From the NCBI GenBank assembly GCA_002448235.1, contig DIXF01000006.1:1-16042 (forward strand): a DNA stretch of 16,042 bases, read 5' to 3'. The stretch is from Syntrophaceae bacterium UBA6087 (GTDB lineage: Bacteria; Desulfobacterota; Desulfomonilia; UBA1062). Shown in pieces: positions 6,696-14,383 of this stretch (position 1 is the first letter of the stretch; every line of letters starts with the position of its first letter). A program made the position numbers and the translations under genes. The notes under the pieces are model-generated. The model saw only the letters and a list, made by a program, of their open reading frames with translations, did not search any database and had not been told where the DNA came from.

Positions 6696-9659
6696 TTATT
6701 CAAACAGGACCATCTGCCCGGACCGGGACTTTCTCTTCACCTCGACGAGCGAGCAGCACTCCTGCGGCACATGGTCTAGAAAGGAAGAAGGAGCATCCGG
6801 CGGGCAGACGAGGTAGAGAAGCTCTACGGCCCTGGTCATGGCGACGTAGAACAGGTTCTTCTCCTCCGCGGGGTCCTGCCCGGCCATGGGGAAGGCCCCC
6901 TCGGACAGCCCTGTCATGAAGACGCACTTGAACTCCAGGCCTTTGGCGGCATGGGCGGTCAGGACGCTGACCTTTTCCCCGGCGAGCGCCCCCTGGTCGT
7001 TGCTGAGCCGCAAATAACCGACGAACCCTTCCGCGTCGCCTCCGAACATGCACGCATACCGGTAAAAGGCATGGTCCTTCGGGAGCTCGGGCAGCTTGAA
7101 CAGGCCGGATCCCTCCAGGGCGGCGATACGGCCGGCGATCGGCCCGCCCGTAGTCGCCAGCAGGTCGGCCGCCTTCTCGATCCTGGCCGAGAGCGCCGGG
7201 TCGTCAAGCCCGCCGCGCCGAAGCTTCTCTTTTGCACGCTCCCCTACCCCCTTGACCAGGACCTGCCAGTCCTGCTTCTCGAGGAGGGCGATCCGCTGGG
7301 ATACGCCGGGAGCCGCCGACAGGGCCTTTGCATACGCGGCGTCAAAGGGGATCGATGCCTTTGCAAGCGCCTCCATCACGGGGCCCGCCTGCTGCCTGCT
7401 CCGCACGATGACGGCGATATCGCTCAAGGCGTAATCGGCCTTCGCCTTGCCGACCGCCCGGTGGCTCAGGCCACCGGCAAGCGCTTCTATCTCGGATGCG
7501 ATATATGCCGCACTCTCCGGGGTGCGTACGATCCGTACGGGCGATCCCGTGCGGGAGCTTTGCACGGCCTCCCGTCCGATGAACGCATTCGAGGCCCGCG
7601 CGATATGAGCGCCGAGCCGGTAGGTCTGCGTCAGGGCCACCGACCGCACGGAGGAATGGTCGGCGAGAAAATCCTCGAAGCTCTTTTGAGAGCTGCCGCG
7701 GAAGCCGTAGATGGCCTGGTTCGGATCTCCGATGGCCATGACGCTCCGGGCGCGCGCGGCCAGAAGCTTCATGAACCCGTACTGCAGGGGATTGATGTCC
7801 TGGAACTCATCGACCATCACGTGATCCCACAAAGGGGTGAAGCTGCCTTTTTCGATCAGGCGGGCGGCCTCTTCGATCATGCCCTCATAAGTGAGGTACC
7901 CGTGCTCCTTCAGCTTGGCCAGCAGGCTCGCCTGACCCTGCTCAAGGGTCTTTTTCGTGCTCTGCCTGAAAAGCATATCGCCGATGCTCGCACCCGTTGC
8001 GTCGTAGCCCCAGAGGGAAGCCAGACCGGCAGCGGTGTCTTCGTCCGCTATGCGGAAATCCGCTCCGCTTTCGCGCAGGATCTTCGCGGCCAGGGCGTGG
8101 AAGGTGAACACATCGATATCCTCCCTACCGAGCCTCTGCCTGATCTCTTCCGCGGCTTTTGTCGTGAAGGTGACGGCAAGGACCGATTTCTCGCCTTTTT
8201 CCAGCAGCGCCCCCATCCGCTCCACGAGGGCCCTGGTCTTGCCGGTGCCCGGCCCCGCGCGGACGATGAGATGCCCTTCGTCAAAGGCTGTGACCTCTTC
8301 CTGGGCAGGGTTCGGATGGAGCTTTCCTCTGGCGTTTCCTTTCTTGGAAGCCGCCTTCCCTTTCGTGTCCCGGCTTTTGGCTTCTTTACGCTCTGCCTTC
8401 TTCTTTCGGGCCGGAGGCTTTCCGAAAAGGTCGCCGGAAAAGAGCATGTCCTCCTCGTTGTCGCGGAAAACCCGGATGCGTCCGAACACGCCGTCGTAAC
8501 CCGCTTCTTTGTGGACCTCTCCCTTTCGCATGCGGGTGATCGCAAGGGCCAGGGTCTCGCCGGCTGCCGCGCGGATCTCGTCCGCATCGACATCCAGGAG
8601 CAGGGGAAGCTCGCCCCCGAGCTTTTCGAGCAGGGCCGCATATGCCTCGCCCACTTTCTTGGAAGCGCTTCCTGTCTGCATGATCTCGCCCAGGATCTCC
8701 ACGAGCGGGATGAGCGAGAAGAAGGGGCGCGCGCCCGGCGGTCGCGAGCCGTCGTGACGGTCGGCAAGCTCTTCCACGCGGCTCAAAACACCTACCGTGA
8801 CCTTCCTGCCGCACACCGGGCAGATGCCGCCCAGCGCTCTCGTCTCTTCCGGGGTCAGGATGACGTTGCAGTCGCGGTGGCCATCCTGGTGATATTTGCC
8901 TTCCTCGGGAAAGAACTCGACGGTGCCCATCAGCCCGTCGCCGCTTTCCAGCGCGCGGCGCACGGCAAAGTAGTCGAGCCCGCAGTCGAAGACCGTGGCC
9001 TCCCGCCCTAGCTTTTCCGCCGAATGGGCGTCGGAGTTGGAGATCAGGTGATACCTGTCGAGGCTCCTCACCATCCAGTTCATGGGCGGGTCGGAGGACA
9101 GGCCCGTTTCCACGGCAAATATATGCTGCGCGAGGTCGCCGTAGCATTCCTCGATGGTATCGAACCCCGACTTGGAACCCAGGACGGAAAACCACGGGGT
9201 CCAGATATGCGCCGGGATGAGCATGGCGCTCTCGCTCCCGTCGAGCACGATCTCCAGCAGATTGCGCGAGGTGATCCCGAGGATGGGCCTGCCGTCGGAG
9301 AGGATGTTGCCGACGCGGGCCAGCGACTGCGAGATCTTCCGGGCGGACGCGAGGTCCGGGGCCGCGATGAGGTGATGGACCTTGCGCACCTTGTCACCCT
9401 GCTTATAGATGGTGCTGATCTCGCCCGTGAGCATGAACCTTGCCCCCTGCCCGCCGTCCCTGACCTTGAAGAGACCGGGCTCGGCTTCGTCAAGCCCGGC
9501 TTCGATCTCCCCGAGCCAGGCCGGGTGGGTAAAGTCGCCCGTGCCGATCAGCGATATGCCTTTCCTCCGGGCCCCTTCAGCCAGGGCGCTTATGGTGAGG
9601 CTCTTGCTCGTGGCCCGGGAATACCGGGAATGGATATGAAGGTCTGCAAAGAATTTCAT
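6696..9659 (-). CDS. Endonuclease Q-like PHP nuclease fused to a UvrD-type SF1 helicase
   Basis: A 987-residue two-part protein. Residues 1-245 form a PHP phosphoesterase domain: DLHIH (6-10), GTGD (39-42), TGEIS (78-82), HH (95-96), PAHIWTPW (149-156) and SNSDAH (207-212). A zinc-ribbon-like segment follows (Cys264, CPVCG with Cys280 and Cys283, then VGVLSRVEELADR). This order and wording match archaeal Endonuclease Q, which nicks DNA 5' of uracil, hypoxanthine and abasic sites. A Lys-rich linker (about 413-450) leads to a superfamily 1 helicase: Walker A GPGTGKT (469-475), Walker B VDEFQD (616-621), GDPNQAIYGFRGS (644-656), QTYR (678-681), TAHAAKGLEF (901-910) and YVAMTRA (938-944). I start at ATG 9659, where the PHP domain begins. 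An upstream in-frame ATG (9743) would add 28 unconserved residues. A role in repair of deaminated DNA is inferred. Confidence 0.9.
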   Translation of the reverse strand: MKFFADLHIHSRYSRATSKSLTISALAEGARRKGISLIGTGDFTHPAWLGEIEAGLDEAEPGLFKVRDGGQGARFMLTGEISTIYKQGDKVRKVHHLIAAPDLASARKISQSLARVGNILSDGRPILGITSRNLLEIVLDGSESAMLIPAHIWTPWFSVLGSKSGFDTIEECYGDLAQHIFAVETGLSSDPPMNWMVRSLDRYHLISNSDAHSAEKLGREATVFDCGLDYFAVRRALESGDGLMGTVEFFPEEGKYHQDGHRDCNVILTPEETRALGGICPVCGRKVTVGVLSRVEELADRHDGSRPPGARPFFSLIPLVEILGEIMQTGSASKKVGEAYAALLEKLGGELPLLLDVDADEIRAAAGETLALAITRMRKGEVHKEAGYDGVFGRIRVFRDNEEDMLFSGDLFGKPPARKKKAERKEAKSRDTKGKAASKKGNARGKLHPNPAQEEVTAFDEGHLIVRAGPGTGKTRALVERMGALLEKGEKSVLAVTFTTKAAEEIRQRLGREDIDVFTFHALAAKILRESGADFRIADEDTAAGLASLWGYDATGASIGDMLFRQSTKKTLEQGQASLLAKLKEHGYLTYEGMIEEAARLIEKGSFTPLWDHVMVDEFQDINPLQYGFMKLLAARARSVMAIGDPNQAIYGFRGSSQKSFEDFLADHSSVRSVALTQTYRLGAHIARASNAFIGREAVQSSRTGSPVRIVRTPESAAYIASEIEALAGGLSHRAVGKAKADYALSDIAVIVRSRQQAGPVMEALAKASIPFDAAYAKALSAAPGVSQRIALLEKQDWQVLVKGVGERAKEKLRRGGLDDPALSARIEKAADLLATTGGPIAGRIAALEGSGLFKLPELPKDHAFYRYACMFGGDAEGFVGYLRLSNDQGALAGEKVSVLTAHAAKGLEFKCVFMTGLSEGAFPMAGQDPAEEKNLFYVAMTRAVELLYLVCPPDAPSSFLDHVPQECCSLVEVKRKSRSGQMVLFE

Positions 9660-9710
9660 GCGTTTAGATTCTCTTTCCGAAGATTTTCCGAGCCGGAGGC
9701 AACTGGCACC

Positions 9711-9739
9711 TTGTTCTTCATTCTCTGTTCTGCTATCGT
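9711..9739 (+). promoter_or_regulatory. Candidate promoter of the peptide transporter operon
   Basis: TTGTTC (9711-9716), a 17-nt spacer and TATCGT (9734-9739), with an extended -10 TGC just before it. Transcription would start around 9746, only a few nt before the ATG at 9750. This implies a leaderless or near-leaderless mRNA and agrees with the missing Shine-Dalgarno. The site lies in the 90-bp gap shared with the divergent helicase gene. Confidence 0.4.
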
Positions 9740-9749
9740 GCACCGCATT

Positions 9750-11399
9750 ATGAAAAAAAGCACATATGTCATTCTTGCGTTGGTATTCTTTGTGACGAGC
9801 ATAGTAGCATGCTCAAGAGAGAATAACAAGGAGCAGATCCCGTCTAAAAACGGTGCCTCGGGTGAAAAACCCGTTGCCGGGGACGTCCTCGTGCAGTCGT
9901 CCATCGGGGATGCATCCAACCTTGTCCCCATGCTCGCAACCGATGCATCGTCGCACGACGTGGCGGGCTTCATCTATAACGGGCTGGTGAAGTACGACAA
10001 GGACTACAACATCGTGCCCGACCTCGCGGAATCGTGGGACATCGAGAACGACGGCAAGCTGCTGCGCTTTCACCTGCGCAAGGACGTCTTCTGGCACGAC
10101 GGCGAGAAGTTCGACGCGAACGATGTCATGTTCACCTATAAGCTCATCATCGACCCCAAGACCCCCACCGCATACGCCGACAAGTACAAGCTGGTCAAGC
10201 AGGCGCGGCTCATCGACGACTACACGATCGAGTTTGCCTACGACAAGCCCCTGGTGCCCGCTCTCATCAGCTGGGGGGCCCTGCAGATACTGCCCGAGCA
10301 CCTGCTCAAGGGCAAGGACGTCTCCAGGTCGGAGCTCACCCGCAAACCCGTGGGCACCGGCCCCTTCAAGTTCAAGACCTGGGAAACCGGCAATCGGATC
10401 GTGCTGCAGTCGTTTGATCGCTACTTCGACGGCCCCCCCCCGCTCATGAGCGTCCTCTACCGCATCATCCCGGACCAGAACACCGAGTTCATGGAGCTCA
10501 AAGCCGGCAACATCGACTTCATGGGCCTGACCCCGCTGCAGTATCTCAGGCAGACGAGCGCGCCCGACTTCAACAAGATGTACAACAAGTATAAGTACCT
10601 CGCGGACGGCTATACCTTCCTGGGCTTCAATCTCACCCGGCCGCCCTTCGACGATATCCGCCTGAGGCAGGCCATCGCCCATGCCATCGACAAGAAAGAG
10701 ATCATCAAAGGCGTCCTCATGGGCCTGGGCGAAGAGGCGGTCGGCCCGTACAAGCCGGGGACCAAGTGGTTCAACGCGGGCGTGAAGCGCTATGCCTACG
10801 ATCCTGCCAAGGCGCGCGCACTGCTCAAGGAAGCCGGCTATGAAGACCGCAACAAGGACGGCTTTGTGGAAAAGGACGGCCGCCCGCTCGTGTTCACCAT
10901 CATCACGAACCAGGGCAACCCGCTTCGCGAAAAGACGGCCCAGATCCTCCAGGAGCGCCTCAAGGCAGTGGGCGTCCAGGCGAAGATCCGCATCATGGAG
11001 TGGACCGTGTTCCTCAAGGAGCACGTGGACAAGGCCAACTTCGACGCCGTGATCCTGGGCTGGAACATCCTGCAGGACCCGGACATCTTCAACGTCTGGC
11101 ATTCGAGCAACGCGGTGCCCGGCGGGCTGAACTTCGTGGGCTATAAGAGCGCCGAGATAGACAGGCTCCTCGTGGAAGGCAGGCAGACCTTCGACGAAGA
11201 AGAGAGGCAGAAGGCCTACTTCCGCATCCAGCAGGTCCTGGCCGAAGACCAGCCGTACGTGTTCCTCTATGTGCCGTACAGCCTGCCCGCGGTGAGCTCC
11301 CGTATCCATGGGATCAAGGAAGCCCCTGCCGGGATCACGTACAACCTCGACAAGTGGTTCGTGCCCAAGGACCAGCAGAAGTACCACGTAGTGCCGTAA
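9750..11399 (+). CDS. ABC transporter peptide-binding lipoprotein (SBP family 5)
   Basis: A 549-residue solute-binding protein of the DppA/OppA type, likely the periplasmic receptor for di- or oligopeptides. The N-terminus is a lipoprotein signal: MKKS, a hydrophobic stretch (5-20) and a lipobox ending IVAC, so Cys21 would be lipidated. The mature part has SBP_bac_5 hallmarks such as LAESWDIENDGKLLRFHLRK, FWHDGEKFDANDVMFTYKL, RKPVGTGPFKF, and LRQAIAHAIDKKEII. The start at 9750 is fixed by the signal peptide. The frame is open far upstream, but that is the antisense of the helicase gene. No Shine-Dalgarno is seen. A nine-C run (10433-10441) lies within it. Two permease genes follow 20 nt downstream. 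Ligand specificity cannot be told from sequence, and nickel or other SBP5 ligands remain possible. Confidence 0.93.
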   Translation: MKKSTYVILALVFFVTSIVACSRENNKEQIPSKNGASGEKPVAGDVLVQSSIGDASNLVPMLATDASSHDVAGFIYNGLVKYDKDYNIVPDLAESWDIENDGKLLRFHLRKDVFWHDGEKFDANDVMFTYKLIIDPKTPTAYADKYKLVKQARLIDDYTIEFAYDKPLVPALISWGALQILPEHLLKGKDVSRSELTRKPVGTGPFKFKTWETGNRIVLQSFDRYFDGPPPLMSVLYRIIPDQNTEFMELKAGNIDFMGLTPLQYLRQTSAPDFNKMYNKYKYLADGYTFLGFNLTRPPFDDIRLRQAIAHAIDKKEIIKGVLMGLGEEAVGPYKPGTKWFNAGVKRYAYDPAKARALLKEAGYEDRNKDGFVEKDGRPLVFTIITNQGNPLREKTAQILQERLKAVGVQAKIRIMEWTVFLKEHVDKANFDAVILGWNILQDPDIFNVWHSSNAVPGGLNFVGYKSAEIDRLLVEGRQTFDEEERQKAYFRIQQVLAEDQPYVFLYVPYSLPAVSSRIHGIKEAPAGITYNLDKWFVPKDQQKYHVVP

Positions 11400-11419
11400 A
11401 GGACGAGAACAGGAATGAG

Positions 11420-12394
11420 ATGCTGAAGTATCTGCTGAAACGATTCGCCATCCTCATCCCTACGTTCATCGGGATCACGATCGTGTGCTTCGCGGTGATC
11501 CACCTCGCCCCCGGCGAGCCCACGGGCATGCAGGCCGAGCTCAACCCGAACGTCACGCCCGAGGCCATAGAGCAGCTCAAGCAGCACTACGGCCTGGACA
11601 AGCCGCTCACCGTCCAGTACTTCGTCTGGATGAAGAACCTGGCCAGGCTGGATTTCGGCAACTCCATCTCGTCGGACTCGCGGCCCGTGTGGGACAAGAT
11701 CAAGGAACGCCTCCCGGTGACCATCTCCATCAACATCGCCTCCATGATCCTCATCTTCCTCGCGGCGATCCCCCTGGGCGTGATATCGGCCGTCAAGAGG
11801 GGTTCGCACCTGGACCGGGCCATCACGGTCTTCGTGTTCATCGGCTTTTCCGTGCCGAGCTTCTGGCTCGCGCTCATCTGCATGGACCTCCTGGGCGTAC
11901 GGCTCGGGTGGCTCCCCATCTCGGGCATCCACTCATCGGGGTACGAGCACCTTAGCTTCCTGAGCCGGATCTGGGACCTCGTCCGGCACCTGACCCTGCC
12001 CGTGCTCATCTCGGCCTTCGGATCTCTCGCGGGCATGAGCCGGTATATGCGGTCGAGCATGCTGGAGATCATCCGCCAGGACTATATCCTGACCGCGCGG
12101 GCCAAGGGCCTGCCCGAGCGGACCGTGATCTACAAGCACGCCATGCGCAACGCCCTGCTCCCGGTCATCACGATCCTGGGGCTCTCGGTCCCGGGCCTGA
12201 TCGGCGGCAGCGTCATCTTCGAGAGCATCTTTTCCATACCGGGCCTGGGCAAGCTGTTTTATGACGGGATCATGATGCGCGACTACAACCTCATCATGGG
12301 AAGCCTCGCCATCGGCGCCGTATTGACGCTGCTGGGCAATCTCATCGCGGACATTGCCTACAGCGTGGCCGATCCGAGGATACGGGCGAGCTGA
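11420..12394 (+). CDS. Peptide ABC transporter permease, DppB/OppB type
   Basis: A 324-residue inner-membrane permease. An N-terminal helix (about 8-30) is followed by the ETPGxP-like AVIHLAPGEPTG region and a periplasmic segment ending in GLDKPLTVQYF (58-68). Further helices lie at about 101-124, 136-160, 190-206, 248-267 and 292-312. The cytoplasmic EAA loop that docks the ATPase is at 221-248 (TARAKGLPERTVIYKHAMRN within it). The ATG at 11420 is preceded by AGGAATGAG as ribosome binding site. The frame extends upstream into the binding-protein gene, but that extension is not conserved. One nt separates the stop from the second permease, so the two are surely co-translated. Confidence 0.94.
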   Translation: MLKYLLKRFAILIPTFIGITIVCFAVIHLAPGEPTGMQAELNPNVTPEAIEQLKQHYGLDKPLTVQYFVWMKNLARLDFGNSISSDSRPVWDKIKERLPVTISINIASMILIFLAAIPLGVISAVKRGSHLDRAITVFVFIGFSVPSFWLALICMDLLGVRLGWLPISGIHSSGYEHLSFLSRIWDLVRHLTLPVLISAFGSLAGMSRYMRSSMLEIIRQDYILTARAKGLPERTVIYKHAMRNALLPVITILGLSVPGLIGGSVIFESIFSIPGLGKLFYDGIMMRDYNLIMGSLAIGAVLTLLGNLIADIAYSVADPRIRAS

Positions 12395-12395
12395 T

Positions 12396-13223
12396 ATGGG
12401 ATTCTGGAAGCGCTTCTTCAGAGATAAACTTGCGGTCGCGGGCCTGAGCATCGTGTGCGCTTTCTTCCTCCTCTCCATCCTGACGCCCTATATCGCGCCG
12501 TTCAACCCGAGCGCCATCGACGTGGACAACGTCCTCGCCCCGCCTTCGGCCACGCATCTCTTCGGCACCGACGACCTCGGCAGGGACGTGTTCACCCGCA
12601 TGCTCTACGGCGCTGGGATCTCGCTGAAGGTCGGGTTCGTGGCCGTGGGCATCGCCACGCTCATCGGCATCCTGCTGGGAGCCGTCTCCGGCTATTACGG
12701 GGGCTGGATCGACATCATCATCATGCGTTTCGTGGACATCATGCTCTGCTTCCCCTCGTTCTTCCTGATCCTGGCCGTGATCGCGTTTTTGGAGCCTTCG
12801 ATCTTCAACATCATGGCGGTCATCGGGCTCACCTCGTGGATGGGGATCACGCGGCTCGTGCGCGCCGAATTCCTGAGCCTGAAAGAGCGCGACTTCGTTC
12901 TGGCGGAAAAAGCCATGGGCGCGGGCAGCGGCCGCATCATCTTTCTGCACATCCTGCCCAACGCCATGGCGCCGGTGCTCGTCTCCGCCACCCTGGGCGT
13001 CGCATCGGCCGTGCTCGTGGAGTCGGCCCTGTCCTTCCTCGGGATCGGGGTCCAGCCGCCCATACCGAGCTGGGGCAACATTCTCACCCAGGGCCAGAGC
13101 ACGCTGGGCGTCGCCTGGTGGCTCTCTTTCTACCCCGGCATGGCCATCCTCATCACCGTGCTGGGCTACAACCTCCTGGGCGAAGGCATCCGCGACGCCA
13201 TCGACCCGAGGCTGCGCAGCTGA
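12396..13223 (+). CDS. Peptide ABC transporter permease, DppC/OppC type
   Basis: A 275-residue inner-membrane permease forming the heterodimeric channel with the preceding DppB-type protein. It begins with a short cytoplasmic N-terminus and a first helix (about 12-34). The family-typical periplasmic motif HLFGTDDLGRDVFTRMLYG (54-72) follows, then helices at about 77-100, 110-132, 136-150, 190-214 and 245-260. The EAA loop is at 165-193 (AEKAMGAGSGRIIFLHILPN within it), and the C-terminus AIDPRLRS is typical. The start at 12396 follows the upstream stop by one nt. No ATPase genes (dppD/dppF type) follow. The next gene is unrelated and has its own promoter, so the energising subunits must be encoded elsewhere. 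Confidence 0.94.
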   Translation: MGFWKRFFRDKLAVAGLSIVCAFFLLSILTPYIAPFNPSAIDVDNVLAPPSATHLFGTDDLGRDVFTRMLYGAGISLKVGFVAVGIATLIGILLGAVSGYYGGWIDIIIMRFVDIMLCFPSFFLILAVIAFLEPSIFNIMAVIGLTSWMGITRLVRAEFLSLKERDFVLAEKAMGAGSGRIIFLHILPNAMAPVLVSATLGVASAVLVESALSFLGIGVQPPIPSWGNILTQGQSTLGVAWWLSFYPGMAILITVLGYNLLGEGIRDAIDPRLRS

Positions 13224-13277
13224 AGAGCAGCCCTCCTGTAAAAAATCTTGAATTCTTTCGCCGGAGCATTACTATCT

Positions 13278-13305
13278 TTGTAAGATGGTTCGCTCCACGT
13301 ATAGT
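13278..13305 (+). promoter_or_regulatory. Candidate promoter of the 141-residue gene
   Basis: TTGTAA (13278-13283), 16 nt, then TATAGT (13300-13305). The predicted transcript starts near 13312, leaving a leader of about 78 nt before the ATG at 13390. Confidence 0.5.
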
Positions 13306-13346
13306 CATTTGATTTCACGAAGAACTTGATATACACCTCGATGCAG

Positions 13347-13371
13347 GAGAGGGCAGCCCTCTCGATATCGA
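13347..13371 (+). promoter_or_regulatory. Leader hairpin and adjoining 10-bp palindrome
   Basis: GAGAGGG (13347-13353) and CCCTCTC (13357-13363) form a perfect 7-bp stem with a CAG loop. The overlapping TCGATATCGA (13362-13371) is a perfect palindrome. Both lie in the predicted 5' leader, just upstream of the ribosome binding site (13379-13383), where they could affect translation, mRNA stability or repressor binding. The function is not known. Confidence 0.4.
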
Positions 13372-13389
13372 TCCGTCCGGAGGAACAGT

Positions 13390-13815
13390 ATGAGCGAAAC
13401 AACCTACCCTTTGTCTCGGGACGTCGTTTTCCCTTCCGGGGACGTCAGCCAGTTATGGTCCTGGTGGAACCAGAGCATGCCGATCACCATCAATTATATG
13501 GAGTCCAGCGCCCCGGAAAAGGAGCTGAAGATCATTCACGACGTTGCCGGCTATGGAAAGCAGCTCGGCCGCATCATTGACGCCCTGTCCGTACTGATCG
13601 AGCACCACGGGAACTCCGGCCTGACGAAAGACGAGAAAGAAAAGCTCGAAGACTTCGGCACCATGGCCGAGGAAATCGAGGCCGTAAAGGGCGGTTTTGC
13701 CCCTGCCACACAAGACAACCTCGACGGCATCGTCTCTGCCATACGGCACTGGAAAACCCATAATCCCGAATATTTTGAGCACGCCCGCAGCACCATCGTA
13801 CATGAGTTCAAGTAA
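13390..13815 (+). CDS. Hypothetical protein (141 residues), not recognised
   Basis: I do not recognise this protein. It is supported as a real gene by a strong Shine-Dalgarno (GGAGG, 13379-13383, 6 nt before the ATG), a promoter-like sequence upstream and backbone-like codon use. The product is small, soluble and acidic in its middle. It has a Trp-rich stretch (QLWSWWNQ, 21-28), no signal peptide and no membrane segment. Likely helical parts lie at about 41-72 (KELKIIHDVAGYGKQLGRII and onward) and 80-100 (KDEKEKLEDFGTMAEEIEAV). The C-terminal half has IVSAIRHWKTHNPEYFEHAR. There are no cysteines and no obvious catalytic motif. It appears monocistronic, between the peptide transporter and the acquired region. 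Confidence 0.75.
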   Translation: MSETTYPLSRDVVFPSGDVSQLWSWWNQSMPITINYMESSAPEKELKIIHDVAGYGKQLGRIIDALSVLIEHHGNSGLTKDEKEKLEDFGTMAEEIEAVKGGFAPATQDNLDGIVSAIRHWKTHNPEYFEHARSTIVHEFK

Positions 13816-14203
13816 CGATCCCGCCCCTGTGATTGCCGGATGCACGCCGGGATAGAACGGGCACTTCCTCCCCCAAGCCTCATCTCCGCTTAATATCACT
13901 GATAATATTATGGATTTCACCTAAAGGATATGCTATTATGCGTATGTTCATTGCACTTGCGGCACGATTTCCACCATCGAACACATGTTGATGCTCATGA
14001 TGTTTAAAAAGAGGAGGCCATACGTTTCTCTCATTTCACCCGCCTCGGACGGAGTCTGCCGTCTTTCCCGCCCTTCCCGCCTTCTCCGCACGCACTCACC
14101 CGTTACGCCGTCCTTCCGGCCGGACCACAGAGACCCATCAGTTTCGGGTCAGGATAATCTTTTTATTGCCCTTGTTTTCCATGCCATCAATAAATTAATG
14201 AGG
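13816..14203. other. Intergenic stretch, no gene seen
   Basis: About 390 nt without a convincing gene. It contains pyrimidine-rich sequence (about 14030-14130). Base composition changes from GC-rich to AT-rich near 14150, which I take as the boundary between backbone and acquired DNA. An open frame of 89 codons (13985-14254) has no ribosome binding site, runs through both composition zones and resembles no protein, so I do not call it. Confidence 0.5.
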
Positions 14204-14235
14204 ATAGATGGAAAATTCGATGCACCATTTTCCAT
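14204..14235. repeat. Palindromic repeat copy 1 (GATGGAAAAT type)
   Basis: ATAGATGGAAAATT (14204-14217) followed by ATTTTCCAT (14227-14235). ATGGAAAAT pairs with ATTTTCCAT across a 10-nt loop. It belongs to the same sequence family as the larger inverted repeat that follows at 14256-14313. Confidence 0.75.
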
Positions 14236-14243
14236 GTTTTATA

Positions 14244-14326
14244 GTTTAATATGAGAATAGATGGAAAATTTTCCTTTTTATAAAGGCAATAGGTGGAAAA
14301 TTTTCCATCTATTAACACTGTTAAAC
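14244..14326. repeat. Large inverted repeat upstream of the HNH gene, possible divergent attC
   Basis: The segment 14256-14274 is a perfect 19-bp reverse complement of 14295-14313, with a 20-nt loop. Each arm itself contains the palindrome GGAAAATTTTCC (14263-14274 and 14295-14306). The stem is flanked after 5-6 nt by GTTTAAT (14244-14250) and GTTAAAC (14320-14326), which can pair over all seven positions with one wobble. GTTAAAC fits the attC core consensus GTTRRRY. The symmetry is attC-like, but the arms are not typical of attC. It could equally be an operator array or a MITE-like element. Confidence 0.6.
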
Positions 14327-14383
14327 AATATGGTGAGTATTCATGACTAGAACCTCTTTGCAAAACAATGAGGGGGAAGATCG

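Noticed and set aside
6951..9011. 686-codon open frame on the plus strand, antisense to the EndoQ-helicase gene
   Set aside because: Composition shadow of a GC-rich gene. The translation has no recognisable family features, and the minus-strand gene has complete motifs over the same span.
9024..9749. In-frame upstream extension of the peptide-binding protein (would give 791 residues)
   Set aside because: The extension is antisense to the helicase gene. The lipoprotein signal peptide fixes the true start at 9750.
9813..11387. 524-codon open frame on the minus strand, antisense to the peptide-binding protein
   Set aside because: Shadow frame opposite a clear SBP family 5 gene. No family resemblance and no initiation signals.
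13985..14254. 89-codon plus-strand frame
   Set aside because: No ribosome binding site, no family resemblance, and it crosses the composition boundary and ends inside the palindromic repeats.
14204..14326. Possible CRISPR array from the repeated GATGGAAAAT units
   Set aside because: The copies are in both orientations, unevenly spaced and palindromic. There are no spacer-length intervals and no cas genes.
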